The translations under genes and the position numbers were made by a program. The notes beneath the pieces are model-generated. The model searched no databases, was not told the DNA's origin, and saw nothing but the letters and a program-made list of their open reading frames with translations. Below are positions 24,790 to 33,845 of a stretch of 64,000 nt of DNA, in pieces. The stretch comes from Crocinitomicaceae bacterium (GTDB lineage Bacteria > Bacteroidota > Bacteroidia > Flavobacteriales_D > Crocinitomicaceae). The stretch lies in contig JAURGK010000008.1 in NCBI GenBank assembly GCA_030833845.1, positions 1-64,000 of the forward strand, in the 5' to 3' direction. The first letter of the stretch is position 1; every line of letters begins with the position of its first letter.

Positions 24790-26220
24790 TTATTGGGCAA
24801 CCCTCCGAGAGTAGAACGCAAAGAAAAATGCAAAAATGGTAATTCCCATTTGTGTTTCTAAGCCATCTTCAATCATAAGGGTAAGAATCAGGCTAATACC
24901 GATGAGCAAGCCGGTTAAATTTTTATAGTGTATTTGTTGCTTCAAAAACAAAATGAGTAAGGCAACAAAGAGTATTAAGCCAAAAATTCCAACATTCAAC
25001 CAAGTGGTCAGGTAGTAATTGTGCGGGCGCAATCTTCGATCAGTGCGCAACTCAGATTGCCTTGCATCATATCGCTTGAGCATTTGATCTGAAAGGTCAC
25101 CAATTCCCACCCCCAATAACCAATGATCAGCTAATAAAGAAGTAGCATTATGCCAATATTCCAACCTTTCTAATAAGGAATGATCATTGGGATTGGTGCT
25201 GTGGTGCAATTGATAGCGCAGACCAAATAACCTTGCTGGTAAGCCCCCTTGTGCTTCTTGAACATCGGCAAACCCTAATTCAATCAGGTGAATTTCATCC
25301 TTGCTTAGTTGATTGAGCCCGGATGCAGCTGCACAGCCATTTTTACTCAATAAATAACGTTCAATGGTGGTTTGGAGCCTTTGCCCTCGTAAGTCAGCTC
25401 CTTCGATTGGCAAGTTTGATCTTTTTTGCCATGCCTTGGCCAAACCCTGTGGATTTGGCGGGCACGTTTCCATGTAATCTATGGGTTGGGCCAAATAATA
25501 GAACAAGGAAATAAATACACCGGTACAAAAAGCAATTAGCCCCATTACCCATATTGTTCTTCTATTTTTTAAGAGCAAAGTGATGGCATGTCCAATAAGT
25601 ACAACCAAAACGGTCAGTACACCAGAAAGCGCCTGACTATCAAAGGTGTAAAACAAAAACCACAGTGCGAGTATAAAATACCAGCGGTTTGTTTGTGCTC
25701 GTTTTATAGCAAAAGAAAGCCCAAATCCGATCAAAATTCCATAACGAATATGCGAGCCAAATAAGGACATTTCTCTAATGTCAATGAGCTGAAATTCTTC
25801 AGCAAAAAAATGATAAGCAATGCTGTTAATTAAAGAACTCAAAAACAAGGCCCCCAAAAAGAAACTCCAAAGACCTTCTGTTTTTCGAAAAGTCGGCAAA
25901 GGCCGCACCGAAATGATAATGGGAATCAAAAACAAGCTTGTTAACCTTCTTAGTTGATCTAGGCCTTCAATCCAATTGTTAGACCAAAGTAAACTGAGCC
26001 ACAAAAGGGAATAAAAAAGCAACAATAGGTGGACCAATCGATTTTCGGCAAGCCGCCTGTAGTAATTTTTATAATCTGCCTCAAGCAATAAATTTAGCCC
26101 GCCCAATAGCAAACCCATTGACATTAAAAATTTACTGCAGACCATGCCGATTACAAAAAGTAAAAGGGTAAGGTAATGTAGTCTATTGTGAGCCTTTGGT
26201 CCGAACCAGCGTTGTAACAT
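24790..26220 (-). CDS. O-antigen ligase/polymerase-like membrane protein
   Basis: This 476-residue protein has about ten transmembrane helices and a large extracytoplasmic loop (about 240-375) followed by LLGVGIGDLSDQMLKRYD and RPHNYYLTTWLNVGIFGLILF, the pattern of the Wzy_C family that includes O-antigen ligases (WaaL) and polymerases (Wzy). It would join or polymerise lipid-linked glycans on the periplasmic side of the inner membrane. No glycosyltransferase genes are nearby, so the glycan is unknown. It starts 14 bases after ctpA ends. Confidence 0.85.
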   Translation of the reverse strand: MLQRWFGPKAHNRLHYLTLLLFVIGMVCSKFLMSMGLLLGGLNLLLEADYKNYYRRLAENRLVHLLLLFYSLLWLSLLWSNNWIEGLDQLRRLTSLFLIPIIISVRPLPTFRKTEGLWSFFLGALFLSSLINSIAYHFFAEEFQLIDIREMSLFGSHIRYGILIGFGLSFAIKRAQTNRWYFILALWFLFYTFDSQALSGVLTVLVVLIGHAITLLLKNRRTIWVMGLIAFCTGVFISLFYYLAQPIDYMETCPPNPQGLAKAWQKRSNLPIEGADLRGQRLQTTIERYLLSKNGCAAASGLNQLSKDEIHLIELGFADVQEAQGGLPARLFGLRYQLHHSTNPNDHSLLERLEYWHNATSLLADHWLLGVGIGDLSDQMLKRYDARQSELRTDRRLRPHNYYLTTWLNVGIFGLILFVALLILFLKQQIHYKNLTGLLIGISLILTLMIEDGLETQMGITIFAFFFAFYSRRVAQ

Positions 26221-26233
26221 GCAATTAGAACGC

Positions 26234-27874
26234 TTAATTCTTTAAAATAGTATCGTATTGTTTGGAGTCTTGAAGTATTTCAATGCCCTTTTGAACCACT
26301 CGATCAGCGTAAAGTTGCTGTTTGGCACGCCCTTCTTGATAAAAATAGCGCGAAACAATTTCTTCCTCGAGAAGTAAGGTGATCTCCTTTTTAAATTTAT
26401 CCAAATCCCGATCTTTAGACGGCGTTACCTTTTCAAGCATGAGCTCATATTGGGCGGCAATATCCTGATAATAACCTTCCTTTTCAGCGGTTTCTTTCAT
26501 TTTTCGCAAAGCTTCCTCTGAAGCTGTTGTGTAGTCAAAATCTGCTTGAGCCAATACATATTGCTTGAATTGCTCATAGGCTAAATCACTTAAGTGAAAG
26601 GGGCTGTTTATTGCCACAATTTGGTTCTCACGGGCATATTGAGTGGCGTAGTTAAAAATATGATTTTTGATCAATAGCATTGCTGAGAGTCTACTCAAGT
26701 CTTCAAGTGCAACTTCCACATCTGGTTCAATACCCCTGCCGTCAATGACAGTACGACCATTTTTGGTTTGAAACGACTTGAGCAAGGAATCTGGCACCTC
26801 TGTTGGTTTTTCTCCATTTGCTTTGTCATAGTATTCCAATCTCTGCACACAGCGACCCGAAGGTGTGTAATACTTGGCGATGGTAATTTTAATTTTTGAG
26901 CCGTATTTGAGATCATAGGTGCGTTGTACAAGGCCTTTGCCAAAGCTGGTTTCTCCTACAACCACAGCCCTGTCTAGGTCTTGCAAGCTGCCAGCGAGAA
27001 TTTCCGAGGCAGAAGCCGATCCACCATCAATGAGCACAACCAATGGCATATTTGGCGCAAAGGGTTCTTCAAGTGTCTTATATGTACGGTTTTCTTCAGC
27101 AACACGGCCTTTGGTAGTGACTACCAATTGATTTTTAGGAACAAAGAAATTTACAATCTTCACTGCTTCAATAAGCAGGCCACCACCATTGCCCCTCAAA
27201 TCTAAAACAAGCTCCTTCATTCCTTGACGTTGAAGGTTTTCAATCGCTTTTTTAACATCTGCAGCCGCAGTTTGTGTGAAAGAATTAAGTTTGACATACC
27301 CCACCTGGTTTTCGAGCATACCAAAATAGGGCACGTCCGGAAGCTTAATTTCGTCTCGGGTTATTTTAAAACTTTTTGTGCCTTCATTTTGCCGTTCGAT
27401 AACTAAATCAAATGTGGTGCCCTTCGGGCCTTTGAGCGCATCAGAAACCTCTTCGGTTGATTTTTTTTCCATGCTTTTGCCATCGATACTGATGATTTTA
27501 TCACCGGCCCGCAACCCAGCAACTTGTGCTGGTTTACCTTCATAGGGCTCAGCAATAAAACTAAAATCGCCCATTTTTCGAATAAGTGCACCAATACCTC
27601 CATATTGACCAGTAGTCATGAGTCGGTAATCTTCAATATTTGATTCGTGGTAATAAACCGTATAGGGGTCGAGCTCTTTGAGCATGGCATCTATTCCTGT
27701 TTTGGCCAACTGGCCGTTTTTCGTTTCATCAACAAAATAGAGCTCCAGGTGCTCATATATTTGATCAATAATTTCTAAACTCTTAAGTGTTTCAAAGGAA
27801 TTACTTTGGGCGTATCCTAGATTAAGACTGAGAAATAATGTAACTAAAAATAAAAGTGCTTTGGGCTGTTTCAT
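26234..27874 (-). CDS. C-terminal processing protease (S41 family)
   Basis: The 546-residue protease has a signal peptide (about 1-22), a helical lead, a PDZ domain (about 90-165: GGIGALIRK, AGLRAGDKIISIDG) and an S41 catalytic domain: VGYVKLNSFT, LVLDLRGNGGG, GGSASASE (284-291) containing the catalytic Ser and GETSFGKG with catalytic Lys313. A long C-terminal helical region (about 380-546) may be regulatory. It would cleave exported proteins near their C-termini in the periplasm. Its ATG overlaps the rnpA stop by 4 bases. Confidence 0.93.
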   Translation of the reverse strand: MKQPKALLFLVTLFLSLNLGYAQSNSFETLKSLEIIDQIYEHLELYFVDETKNGQLAKTGIDAMLKELDPYTVYYHESNIEDYRLMTTGQYGGIGALIRKMGDFSFIAEPYEGKPAQVAGLRAGDKIISIDGKSMEKKSTEEVSDALKGPKGTTFDLVIERQNEGTKSFKITRDEIKLPDVPYFGMLENQVGYVKLNSFTQTAAADVKKAIENLQRQGMKELVLDLRGNGGGLLIEAVKIVNFFVPKNQLVVTTKGRVAEENRTYKTLEEPFAPNMPLVVLIDGGSASASEILAGSLQDLDRAVVVGETSFGKGLVQRTYDLKYGSKIKITIAKYYTPSGRCVQRLEYYDKANGEKPTEVPDSLLKSFQTKNGRTVIDGRGIEPDVEVALEDLSRLSAMLLIKNHIFNYATQYARENQIVAINSPFHLSDLAYEQFKQYVLAQADFDYTTASEEALRKMKETAEKEGYYQDIAAQYELMLEKVTPSKDRDLDKFKKEITLLLEEEIVSRYFYQEGRAKQQLYADRVVQKGIEILQDSKQYDTILKN

Positions 27875-28266
27875 GGGTTTATTTCTTTGATCAATTGGTC
27901 TAATGCTTTACTCAATTTTTGTTCCAAAAATGTATACGTAGGACGCTCATCGGCAACAAATGTTATCGAAAAAAGCAATTGTTTATTGATTTGCTGCAGG
28001 TGTGTCAACAGGTTGGTCTTATTTTTTCGCAACACCTCACGCAACAGTCGTTTGATATAATTGCGGTCATGGGCATGCTTGAAACGGCGTTTTGGGGCTG
28101 AAAATAATACTTGAAATGGTACCTGATCACTTTGTTGCACATCCACTGGTTCAAGTAAATATAAGATTCGCAACGGATATACTTTAATGACTTGACCACG
28201 CGTATGAAGCAATTCGATTTTTTTTAAACTGCAGAGTTTATAAGCCTTAGGCAAACTTTGGTCCAT
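27871..28266 (-). CDS. rnpA: Ribonuclease P protein component
   Basis: RnpA helps the P RNA to mature tRNA 5' ends. From the ATG at 28266 the protein has 131 residues, with KAYKLCSLKKIELLHTRG at the start, VLFSAPKRRFKHAHDRNYIKRLLRE (the conserved KRxxRE RNR motif) and a C-terminal helix. The open frame extends to 28347, but that would overlap the upstream membrane-protein gene and lengthen the protein beyond the family norm. It overlaps ctpA by 4 bases. No rpmH (L34), its neighbour in many bacteria, is present. Confidence 0.92.
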   Translation of the reverse strand: MDQSLPKAYKLCSLKKIELLHTRGQVIKVYPLRILYLLEPVDVQQSDQVPFQVLFSAPKRRFKHAHDRNYIKRLLREVLRKNKTNLLTHLQQINKQLLFSITFVADERPTYTFLEQKLSKALDQLIKEINP

Positions 28267-28279
28267 ATGTTGGTCTTCC

Positions 28280-28924
28280 TTATTCAAGATGTTGATTGGA
28301 TACGTCTTCGTATTGGGTATAGGAATCAGGGTCTTGATTGGGGCCATTAGATTTGGGCGGTTTGGGTCTAAATGCTTGAAGAAGACGCATAAAAACGCCC
28401 ACTACAAAGAAAAAACCTAGTACTTGAAAAATAAATCCGAGTAAAAAAGCCTTTTCTAAACTGCGAATATTCTTTTCAAACCAATTTACAAGTAAATTTT
28501 CTGACAAGGACGGATTGAAGAAAAGAATGATAAAAACCAGCGCGGCTATAAATAACAGCGTAATTTCCAAGCGAAGCGAATAAGGGCGGGATGGAACTGG
28601 TATTTGAAACCTTGAAAACATTTGAAATTGTTCTTGTTGTTTTTGAAACTTACCGAGTAAGTACAGCATCAAAATAAGGCCACCTGTGGCTAATTTTTGC
28701 CAATCATAAACATATGAGGGTTCATTGGGGGCATAATCTAGGCAATAGGCAAAAGTAATGCCTACTAAAAAAATATACTTAAGCGCTTTTTGGGTATAGA
28801 GGCCAGCAAGTTGTGGAGAACGCATGCCGGTGAGCATTTTAAAGATTGTTTCAATGAAAAACCAAATGAAATTAAAAATTGCAAAACGTACACCAAGCTT
28901 AAAAAGAAGCGTCACTAATATCAT
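28280..28924 (-). CDS. Uncharacterised membrane protein with five helices
   Basis: This 214-residue protein was not matched to a named family. Hydrophobic segments lie at about 1-32, 46-62, 78-95, 120-138 and 160-185, followed by a soluble tail rich in Pro, Asn, Asp and Glu. It overlaps the GH25 gene by 4 bases and precedes rnpA by 13 bases, so it is within a tight operon. A TAACTTCG -7-like sequence stands 4 bases upstream of its ATG, inside the end of the GH25 gene. Confidence 0.75.
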   Translation of the reverse strand: MILVTLLFKLGVRFAIFNFIWFFIETIFKMLTGMRSPQLAGLYTQKALKYIFLVGITFAYCLDYAPNEPSYVYDWQKLATGGLILMLYLLGKFQKQQEQFQMFSRFQIPVPSRPYSLRLEITLLFIAALVFIILFFNPSLSENLLVNWFEKNIRSLEKAFLLGFIFQVLGFFFVVGVFMRLLQAFRPKPPKSNGPNQDPDSYTQYEDVSNQHLE

Positions 28925-29787
28925 AATCCGAAGTTACGAAGTTTAGCAATGTCACCTTTAAAGAAATTACCATCCACATGACAATTGATGCCATGTACGA
29001 CCATTTTTTCTGAAAACTGATACATCGTCCAAGGCAAATGAGCCACTTTATGATGTGGCCCGTAGGACGCAATCCAAAGTGGGTAGCCTTCAATACTTCC
29101 TTTCAAATATTGCTCGTAGAAATAACGACCCGTATAAACTATTGGCTTGCAATTGTAGTGTTTACCAATTATTTTCAGCCAATTTTGAACTCCTTCACGC
29201 AAATTTTTCAATCCATAAATGGACATGCGCTCTACATCGAGCACCGGCGGTAAATCACCTTTTTCCAATTCCACATGAGTTATAAACTGTTGGGCTTGTT
29301 GTGTAGAATTTTCTGAAGGTCTGTAATAATGATAAGCTCCCCTTTTGAATCCACATTGTTTGATCGACCTCCAATTGATACCATATTGTGCATCGACACC
29401 ATCTTTGCCCATAGTAGCACGCACCAACACAAAACGCAGTGGATGTTTGGTCAAAAGCACCTCTTCCCAATGAATAGCTCCTTGATACTGCGAAATATCT
29501 ATCCCAAAGCAGTAATTATGGTCGTCAGCCAAAGCTGTCTGGGCTAAGGTTTCGGGAGTGTTATTTTTCAATACAGGTCGAAATAATTCTATGCGGTCAT
29601 AAAAACGAATGAAAGCAAAAACATAAAGTATAAAACTACCGGTGAGTACCCAAGGCCAAAAAGGTTGTTTTTTTCGCCATTTCTTTTTGGTGAAAATTAA
29701 TACGATGCCGCCAAAAGCCAAGCACCCCAAAACATATTGAGGGTGGTTGAGCAACCATAAGATTAAACTTTTAAGTAGCGTCATCAT
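28921..29787 (-). CDS. GH25 lysozyme-like membrane-anchored protein
   Basis: The 288-residue protein has two N-terminal hydrophobic segments (about 5-30 and 42-62) and then a GH25 domain: FGIDISQYQGAIHWEEV with the catalytic Asp, FVLVRATMG, GAYHYYRP, PPVLDVE with the Asp/Glu pair, IVYTGRYFY and LWIASYG. GH25 enzymes cut the N-acetylmuramic acid-N-acetylglucosamine bond of peptidoglycan, so a cell-wall remodelling role on the periplasmic face is likely. It starts 8 bases after the LRR gene ends. Confidence 0.9.
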   Translation of the reverse strand: MMTLLKSLILWLLNHPQYVLGCLAFGGIVLIFTKKKWRKKQPFWPWVLTGSFILYVFAFIRFYDRIELFRPVLKNNTPETLAQTALADDHNYCFGIDISQYQGAIHWEEVLLTKHPLRFVLVRATMGKDGVDAQYGINWRSIKQCGFKRGAYHYYRPSENSTQQAQQFITHVELEKGDLPPVLDVERMSIYGLKNLREGVQNWLKIIGKHYNCKPIVYTGRYFYEQYLKGSIEGYPLWIASYGPHHKVAHLPWTMYQFSEKMVVHGINCHVDGNFFKGDIAKLRNFGL

Positions 29788-29791
29788 TGAT

Positions 29792-29799
29792 CAAACTAA
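29792..29799 (-). promoter_or_regulatory. Possible -7 element, leaderless spacing, GH25 gene
   Basis: Minus strand TTAGTTTG-ATCA-ATG has one mismatch to TAnnTTTG and the 4-base spacer. It overlaps the end of the LRR gene. Confidence 0.3.
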
Positions 29800-30362
29800 T
29801 CCAAACACTTGCAGGGTGGATCTATCAAAATTTTGGTGTTGGGCAAGCGATCAGAAAGTTGCTTGGCAAAAATTGTCCCGTACATCACTCCTTCTATGTT
29901 GAGTAATTTTAAATTGGGCAAGCTAAAAATACCCTCTCCAAAATACTCAATACTATTGGCATACAAATCCAAGATTTCCAATGCTTTAAGTGCCTCTATT
30001 TGTTCAGGAAGTAAGGTAATTTGATTTCGATCTACATGCAATACCCTCAGCTGCTGAAGTTGACAAATTACTAAAGGGAAGTTTTCGAATTTATTACGAC
30101 CTAAATTCAGTTTATTTAATTTTTGGAGCGCGGCAAATTCTTGTGGCAACGCCTTTAATCTGTTTTTGCTCAGATCTAATTCTGTAAGTTCAGTAAATCC
30201 AAACAATTCTCTGGGAATTGATTCCCATTTTTGGGCAGAACAATCTAGCTGCTTAACCAAGAGAGGGTCCATTTTGAGGGCTTGTTCCCAAGAAACGGAT
30301 TGTGCATGTATTTGAAACACGCCAAAAAAAATGATCCAAGTAAACAGCAACCCTTTGCTCAT
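29796..30362 (-). CDS. Secreted leucine-rich repeat protein
   Basis: A signal peptide (MSKGLLFTWIIFFGVFQIHA) is followed by about five 23-residue leucine-rich repeats of the LxxLxxLxLxxNxLxxLP form (TELTELDLSKNRLKALPQEF and its successors), ending in a GVMYGTIFAKQLSDRLPNTKIL cap and a CKC motif. It would be a periplasmic or surface protein-binding module; no partner is known. The ATG at 30362 is chosen over 30398 because it starts the signal peptide and lies 4 bases after TATCTTCG, a one-mismatch -7 element. Confidence 0.83.
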   Translation of the reverse strand: MSKGLLFTWIIFFGVFQIHAQSVSWEQALKMDPLLVKQLDCSAQKWESIPRELFGFTELTELDLSKNRLKALPQEFAALQKLNKLNLGRNKFENFPLVICQLQQLRVLHVDRNQITLLPEQIEALKALEILDLYANSIEYFGEGIFSLPNLKLLNIEGVMYGTIFAKQLSDRLPNTKILIDPPCKCLD

Positions 30363-30366
30363 AAAG

Positions 30367-30374
30367 CGAAGATA
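30367..30374 (-). promoter_or_regulatory. Probable -7 element, leaderless spacing, LRR gene
   Basis: Minus strand TATCTTCG-CTTT-ATG: one mismatch to TAnnTTTG and a 4-base spacer. Confidence 0.4.
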
Positions 30375-30432
30375 AATAAAAATAAACCTCTCGTTCATTA
30401 ATTATTATTGTACTTTTAACCATATCTACTAC

Positions 30433-31770
30433 ATGACCAAACCTATGAAAAGCCTCTTTACCTCACTTTTTACGGCAGTTGCAACCATACTTTGGGGCCA
30501 AGCCGGCCCTATTGATTTTGAACCATCCGGTTACGGAGCCACCTGGACCTGGACAACTTTTGAAAACGCAAGCAACCCACCAGTGGAGATGGTATCAAAC
30601 CCTGCACCTGGAGGTATAAATATTTCTAGTACCGTCTGTAAATTCACGGCCTTGGTTGGTGGAGCACCATGGGCTGGATTTGAATCTTTACATGGGCAGG
30701 GAATTGGTTTGTTCAACTTAACTGCTGCCAATTGTCAAATAAAGATGATGGTTTATAAATCTGTGATTAGTCCGGTGGGTATCAAATTTGCCACCCCCGC
30801 AGGAGCCTCAACAGGTGAAATTCTTGTAAGCAATACCCTTGTCAATCAATGGGAAGAATTGACATTTGATTTTTCCAATGTCCTTTCTGCACCTTCTTCA
30901 ACTGGTATTGATCAAATTATTTTCTTTCCAGATTTTGCCCAACGAGCCGATAACAATATCTGTTATTTAGACAACATCAAGTTTTCTAACCAAGATGGAT
31001 CTCAGAACACTGAGCCAATGGGCCCTGCACCTACACCTACTTATCCACCAAATGCTGTCATTTCCCTGTTTAGCAATCCTTACACCAATGTTCCTGTTGA
31101 TACATGGCAGGCTCCTTGGTCAAGTGCACAATTGACAGATTTACAAATTCAAGGTAACGACACCAAGCGCTATAATTCCATGAATTTTGTGGGCATTGAA
31201 ACCCTTGGAGCCAATCAATTGAACTTAAGTGGTATGACTCATTTTAGAATTGATTACTGGACAGCCAATATGGACCCTTTCAGAGTGAAACTTGTCGATT
31301 TTGGACAGGATGGACAATATGCAGGTGGCGATGACAGCGAAAGCGAACTTAGCTTTCAACCTACCCCACAAGTTTGGAATACCTTAGAAATTCCATTGTC
31401 ACAATTTGCCAATTTAATTGGTCTCAATCACATTTCGCAACTCATTTTATCTGGTGAACCTGTGGGAACAGGTGTGGTTTACATTGACAATGTTTTGTTT
31501 TTTGATGAAAGCCAGACAGGAATGCAAGATTATTCAAAGCCTGAGAGTCGCATTTTTCCAAATCCTAGTGCAAGTAGTATTCAAGTTCAAAGTGAGCAAA
31601 TTATATTGAAATTAAAAGTTCTCAATGCTAATGGGCAAGAATTCATATGTATGCACCCCAATGAAGAGCAGGTGGTTTTAGACATTTCAAATTTGGCTGT
31701 AGGCTGTTACTTTGTTGAATTGACCCATGCAGATGGCCAAGTCCAAATGTTACGATTGCTGAAAGATTAA
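30433..31770 (+). CDS. T9SS type A secreted protein with two jelly-roll domains
   Basis: The 445-residue protein has a signal peptide (about 1-22), two galactose-binding-like jelly-roll domains (about 25-197 and 205-370) joined by a Pro/Thr linker (GPAPTPTYPPNA), and a T9SS type A sorting domain (378-445, FPNPSAS). The linker followed by VISLFSNPYTNVPVDTW is a pattern seen in carbohydrate-binding modules attached to GH16 enzymes of Flavobacteriia, but no catalytic domain is present here. It probably binds polysaccharide at the cell surface. Its stop overlaps that of ribF by 4 bases. Confidence 0.82.
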   Translation: MTKPMKSLFTSLFTAVATILWGQAGPIDFEPSGYGATWTWTTFENASNPPVEMVSNPAPGGINISSTVCKFTALVGGAPWAGFESLHGQGIGLFNLTAANCQIKMMVYKSVISPVGIKFATPAGASTGEILVSNTLVNQWEELTFDFSNVLSAPSSTGIDQIIFFPDFAQRADNNICYLDNIKFSNQDGSQNTEPMGPAPTPTYPPNAVISLFSNPYTNVPVDTWQAPWSSAQLTDLQIQGNDTKRYNSMNFVGIETLGANQLNLSGMTHFRIDYWTANMDPFRVKLVDFGQDGQYAGGDDSESELSFQPTPQVWNTLEIPLSQFANLIGLNHISQLILSGEPVGTGVVYIDNVLFFDESQTGMQDYSKPESRIFPNPSASSIQVQSEQIILKLKVLNANGQEFICMHPNEEQVVLDISNLAVGCYFVELTHADGQVQMLRLLKD

Positions 31771-32702
31771 GCTATTTTGAAATAGCCGCGTACTAGCTTT
31801 TCATCAGTGATGAGTTGATCTTTGAGCGCTGACAAATTTTCAAATTTTTGTTCTGAACGAATTCTTTGGTGAATGCAAAGTGCTAAATATGCCTCGTAGA
31901 TATCGGATTCAAAATCGAAGAAGTGTACTTCAATTTTTCTTTGTTTATTTTCTTCTCTGATTGTTGGACGCCAGCCAATATTCATCATTCCATACAGCAT
32001 ACGCCCATCCAATTCACTCGAAACGGCATAAACACCATCTGCAGGTAAAATTTTCTCTAGCTCGGTAAGTTCTACATTGGCAGTAGGGTAGCCAATACTT
32101 CGGCCATTTTGTAAGCCCCTAGACACAAATCCAGATACTTGATAAGGCTGTCCTAAATAATGGTTAGCTAAGTCGATTTGCCCTGCAGCAATGGCTTTTC
32201 TAATTTTTGAAGAGCTGATATAAACCTCATCTATTTGCTCAACGGGGATTTCCCTTACTTCAAAAAATCCGTCAGCCTCGTATTTTCTCAAAAAATCAAT
32301 GTTGCCCTGTCGATCATGGCCAAATTGGTGATCATAGCCAATAATCACGCACTTGGCATTTAAGCCTTTGATGAGTACTTGTTCAACAAATTCTGCAGCT
32401 GTTTGCCTAGCAAAATCTTCACTGAATTCTTGAATTACGACATGATCAAGCCCTAAGGCACCCAACCTCGACAGTTTTTCTTTTTGAGTTTGAATCAGGC
32501 CAAGCGCTTCATTTGGGAAAAGCACTTTGCGCGGATGCGGATGAAATGTGAGTAAAACCGAAACCAAGTTTCGCAGTTTCGCCTCCTTGCATACCGACAA
32601 TAAAATCTTTTGATGACCTAAATGCAAGCCATCAAAGGTTCCAATCGTTACTACCGATGGAAGCTGCGATTTAAAAGTACCTAGACCCCGGTGCTGCTCC
32701 AT
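31767..32702 (-). CDS. ribF: Bifunctional riboflavin kinase/FAD synthetase
   Basis: RibF phosphorylates riboflavin to FMN and adenylylates FMN to FAD. The 311-residue protein has the N-terminal adenylyltransferase domain (TIGTFDGLHLGHQKIL with the HxGH motif; VIIGYDHQFGHDRQG; SSSKIRKAI) and the C-terminal riboflavin kinase domain (GFVSRGLQNGRSIGYPTANV, GVYAV, VHFFDFESDIY). Its ATG overlaps the queA stop by one base (TAATG), so translation is coupled. Confidence 0.95.
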   Translation of the reverse strand: MEQHRGLGTFKSQLPSVVTIGTFDGLHLGHQKILLSVCKEAKLRNLVSVLLTFHPHPRKVLFPNEALGLIQTQKEKLSRLGALGLDHVVIQEFSEDFARQTAAEFVEQVLIKGLNAKCVIIGYDHQFGHDRQGNIDFLRKYEADGFFEVREIPVEQIDEVYISSSKIRKAIAAGQIDLANHYLGQPYQVSGFVSRGLQNGRSIGYPTANVELTELEKILPADGVYAVSSELDGRMLYGMMNIGWRPTIREENKQRKIEVHFFDFESDIYEAYLALCIHQRIRSEQKFENLSALKDQLITDEKLVRGYFKIA

Positions 32703-33751
32703 TAGAGGATAAGCATAGCGTCGCCGTAAGAATAAAAGCGGTACTTTTCTTTTACTGCCTCTTCATATGCTTTGTGCATGAGTTCATGCCCCATAAAGGC
32801 AGAAATCATCATCAAAAGTGTTGAAAGTGGCGTATGAAAGTTCGTAATCAAACAATCGGCAATGCTGAACTCATAAGGCGGAAAAATGAATTTATTTGTC
32901 CAGCCATCATAAGGCTTGAGTAAGCCTTCAGTAGAAACAGAAGATTCAATTGAGCGCATAGAGGTAGTGCCAATTGCACATACTTTGCGCTTGTTGCGTT
33001 TGGCATCATTAACCATTTGGACTGCAGCCTCCGGTATAATGGCCTGTTCAGAATCCATTTTGTGTTTTGTAAGATCTTCAACTTCTACGGAGCGGAATGT
33101 ACCTAAACCTACATGCAATGTGAGTTCAGCAAAATTGATTCCTTTCAATTCCAAACGTTTCAATAATTGTTTTGAAAAATGGAGGCCTGCAGTAGGGGCA
33201 GCAACTGCACCTTCTACGCTTGCAAAAACGGTTTGGTAACGCTCTTCATCCTCTGGCTCTACTTCTCTTTTGATATATTTTGGTAATGGTGTTTCACCAA
33301 GTTCTGTGATTTTAGCCTTGAAATCTTCATAGGGGCCGTCAAATAAAAAGCGCAAGGTTCTGCCTCGGGAGGTTGTGTTGTCAATCACCTCAGCTACCAA
33401 AGAATCATCTTCTCCAAAATACAATTTGTTGCCAATTCGAATTTTGCGTGCCGGATCCACCAAGACATCCCAGAGTAAACTCTCGCGGTTGAGCTCTCTA
33501 AGAAGGAAAACCTCGATTTTGGCACCCGTTTTTTCTTTGTTGCCATACATGCGTGCAGGAAAAACACGGGTATTGTTTCTAATCATGACATCGCCTTCCT
33601 CAAAATAGTCAAGCACATCTCGAAACATTTTGTGTTCTATGAGACCAGTATCACGATGCACAACCATTAGGCGGCATTCGTCACGGTTTTCTTCAGGATA
33701 GTTTGCGATTAATTCTTCCGGCAAATGGAAGTCAAAATCAGATAATTTCAT
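32702..33751 (-). CDS. queA: S-adenosylmethionine:tRNA ribosyltransferase-isomerase
   Basis: QueA transfers the ribosyl group of SAM to 7-aminomethyl-7-deazaguanine in tRNA to make epoxyqueuosine. The protein (349 residues) starts [19 protein letters not shown] and shows [41 protein letters not shown] and [19 protein letters not shown], all QueA signatures. An ATG three codons upstream (33760) is possible; MKLSDF matches the family start. It is in an operon with ribF behind a good promoter at 33796-33827. Confidence 0.96.
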   Translation of the reverse strand: MKLSDFDFHLPEELIANYPEENRDECRLMVVHRDTGLIEHKMFRDVLDYFEEGDVMIRNNTRVFPARMYGNKEKTGAKIEVFLLRELNRESLLWDVLVDPARKIRIGNKLYFGEDDSLVAEVIDNTTSRGRTLRFLFDGPYEDFKAKITELGETPLPKYIKREVEPEDEERYQTVFASVEGAVAAPTAGLHFSKQLLKRLELKGINFAELTLHVGLGTFRSVEVEDLTKHKMDSEQAIIPEAAVQMVNDAKRNKRKVCAIGTTSMRSIESSVSTEGLLKPYDGWTNKFIFPPYEFSIADCLITNFHTPLSTLLMMISAFMGHELMHKAYEEAVKEKYRFYSYGDAMLIL

Positions 33752-33795
33752 TTTACTCATAGCACTTTATTTTATACCCAACTCAAACGGGAGCG

Positions 33796-33827
33796 CAAAG
33801 ATACAACATCGAGACCCCCTCTGTCAA
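33796..33827 (-). promoter_or_regulatory. Promoter of queA-ribF
   Basis: On the minus strand TTG, 21 bases, then TATCTTTG (perfect TAnnTTTG), about 36-45 bases before the queA start. Confidence 0.6.
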
Positions 33828-33845
33828 GTATTTGGACAAGTATTT

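Noticed and set aside
28267-28347. Longer RnpA starting at 28347
   Set aside because: The extension overlaps the upstream membrane-protein gene and exceeds the usual RnpA length.
28929-28936. TAACTTCG 4 bases before the membrane-protein gene at 28924
   Set aside because: It lies in the last codons of the GH25 gene, and coupling to that gene explains expression; kept only as a remark.
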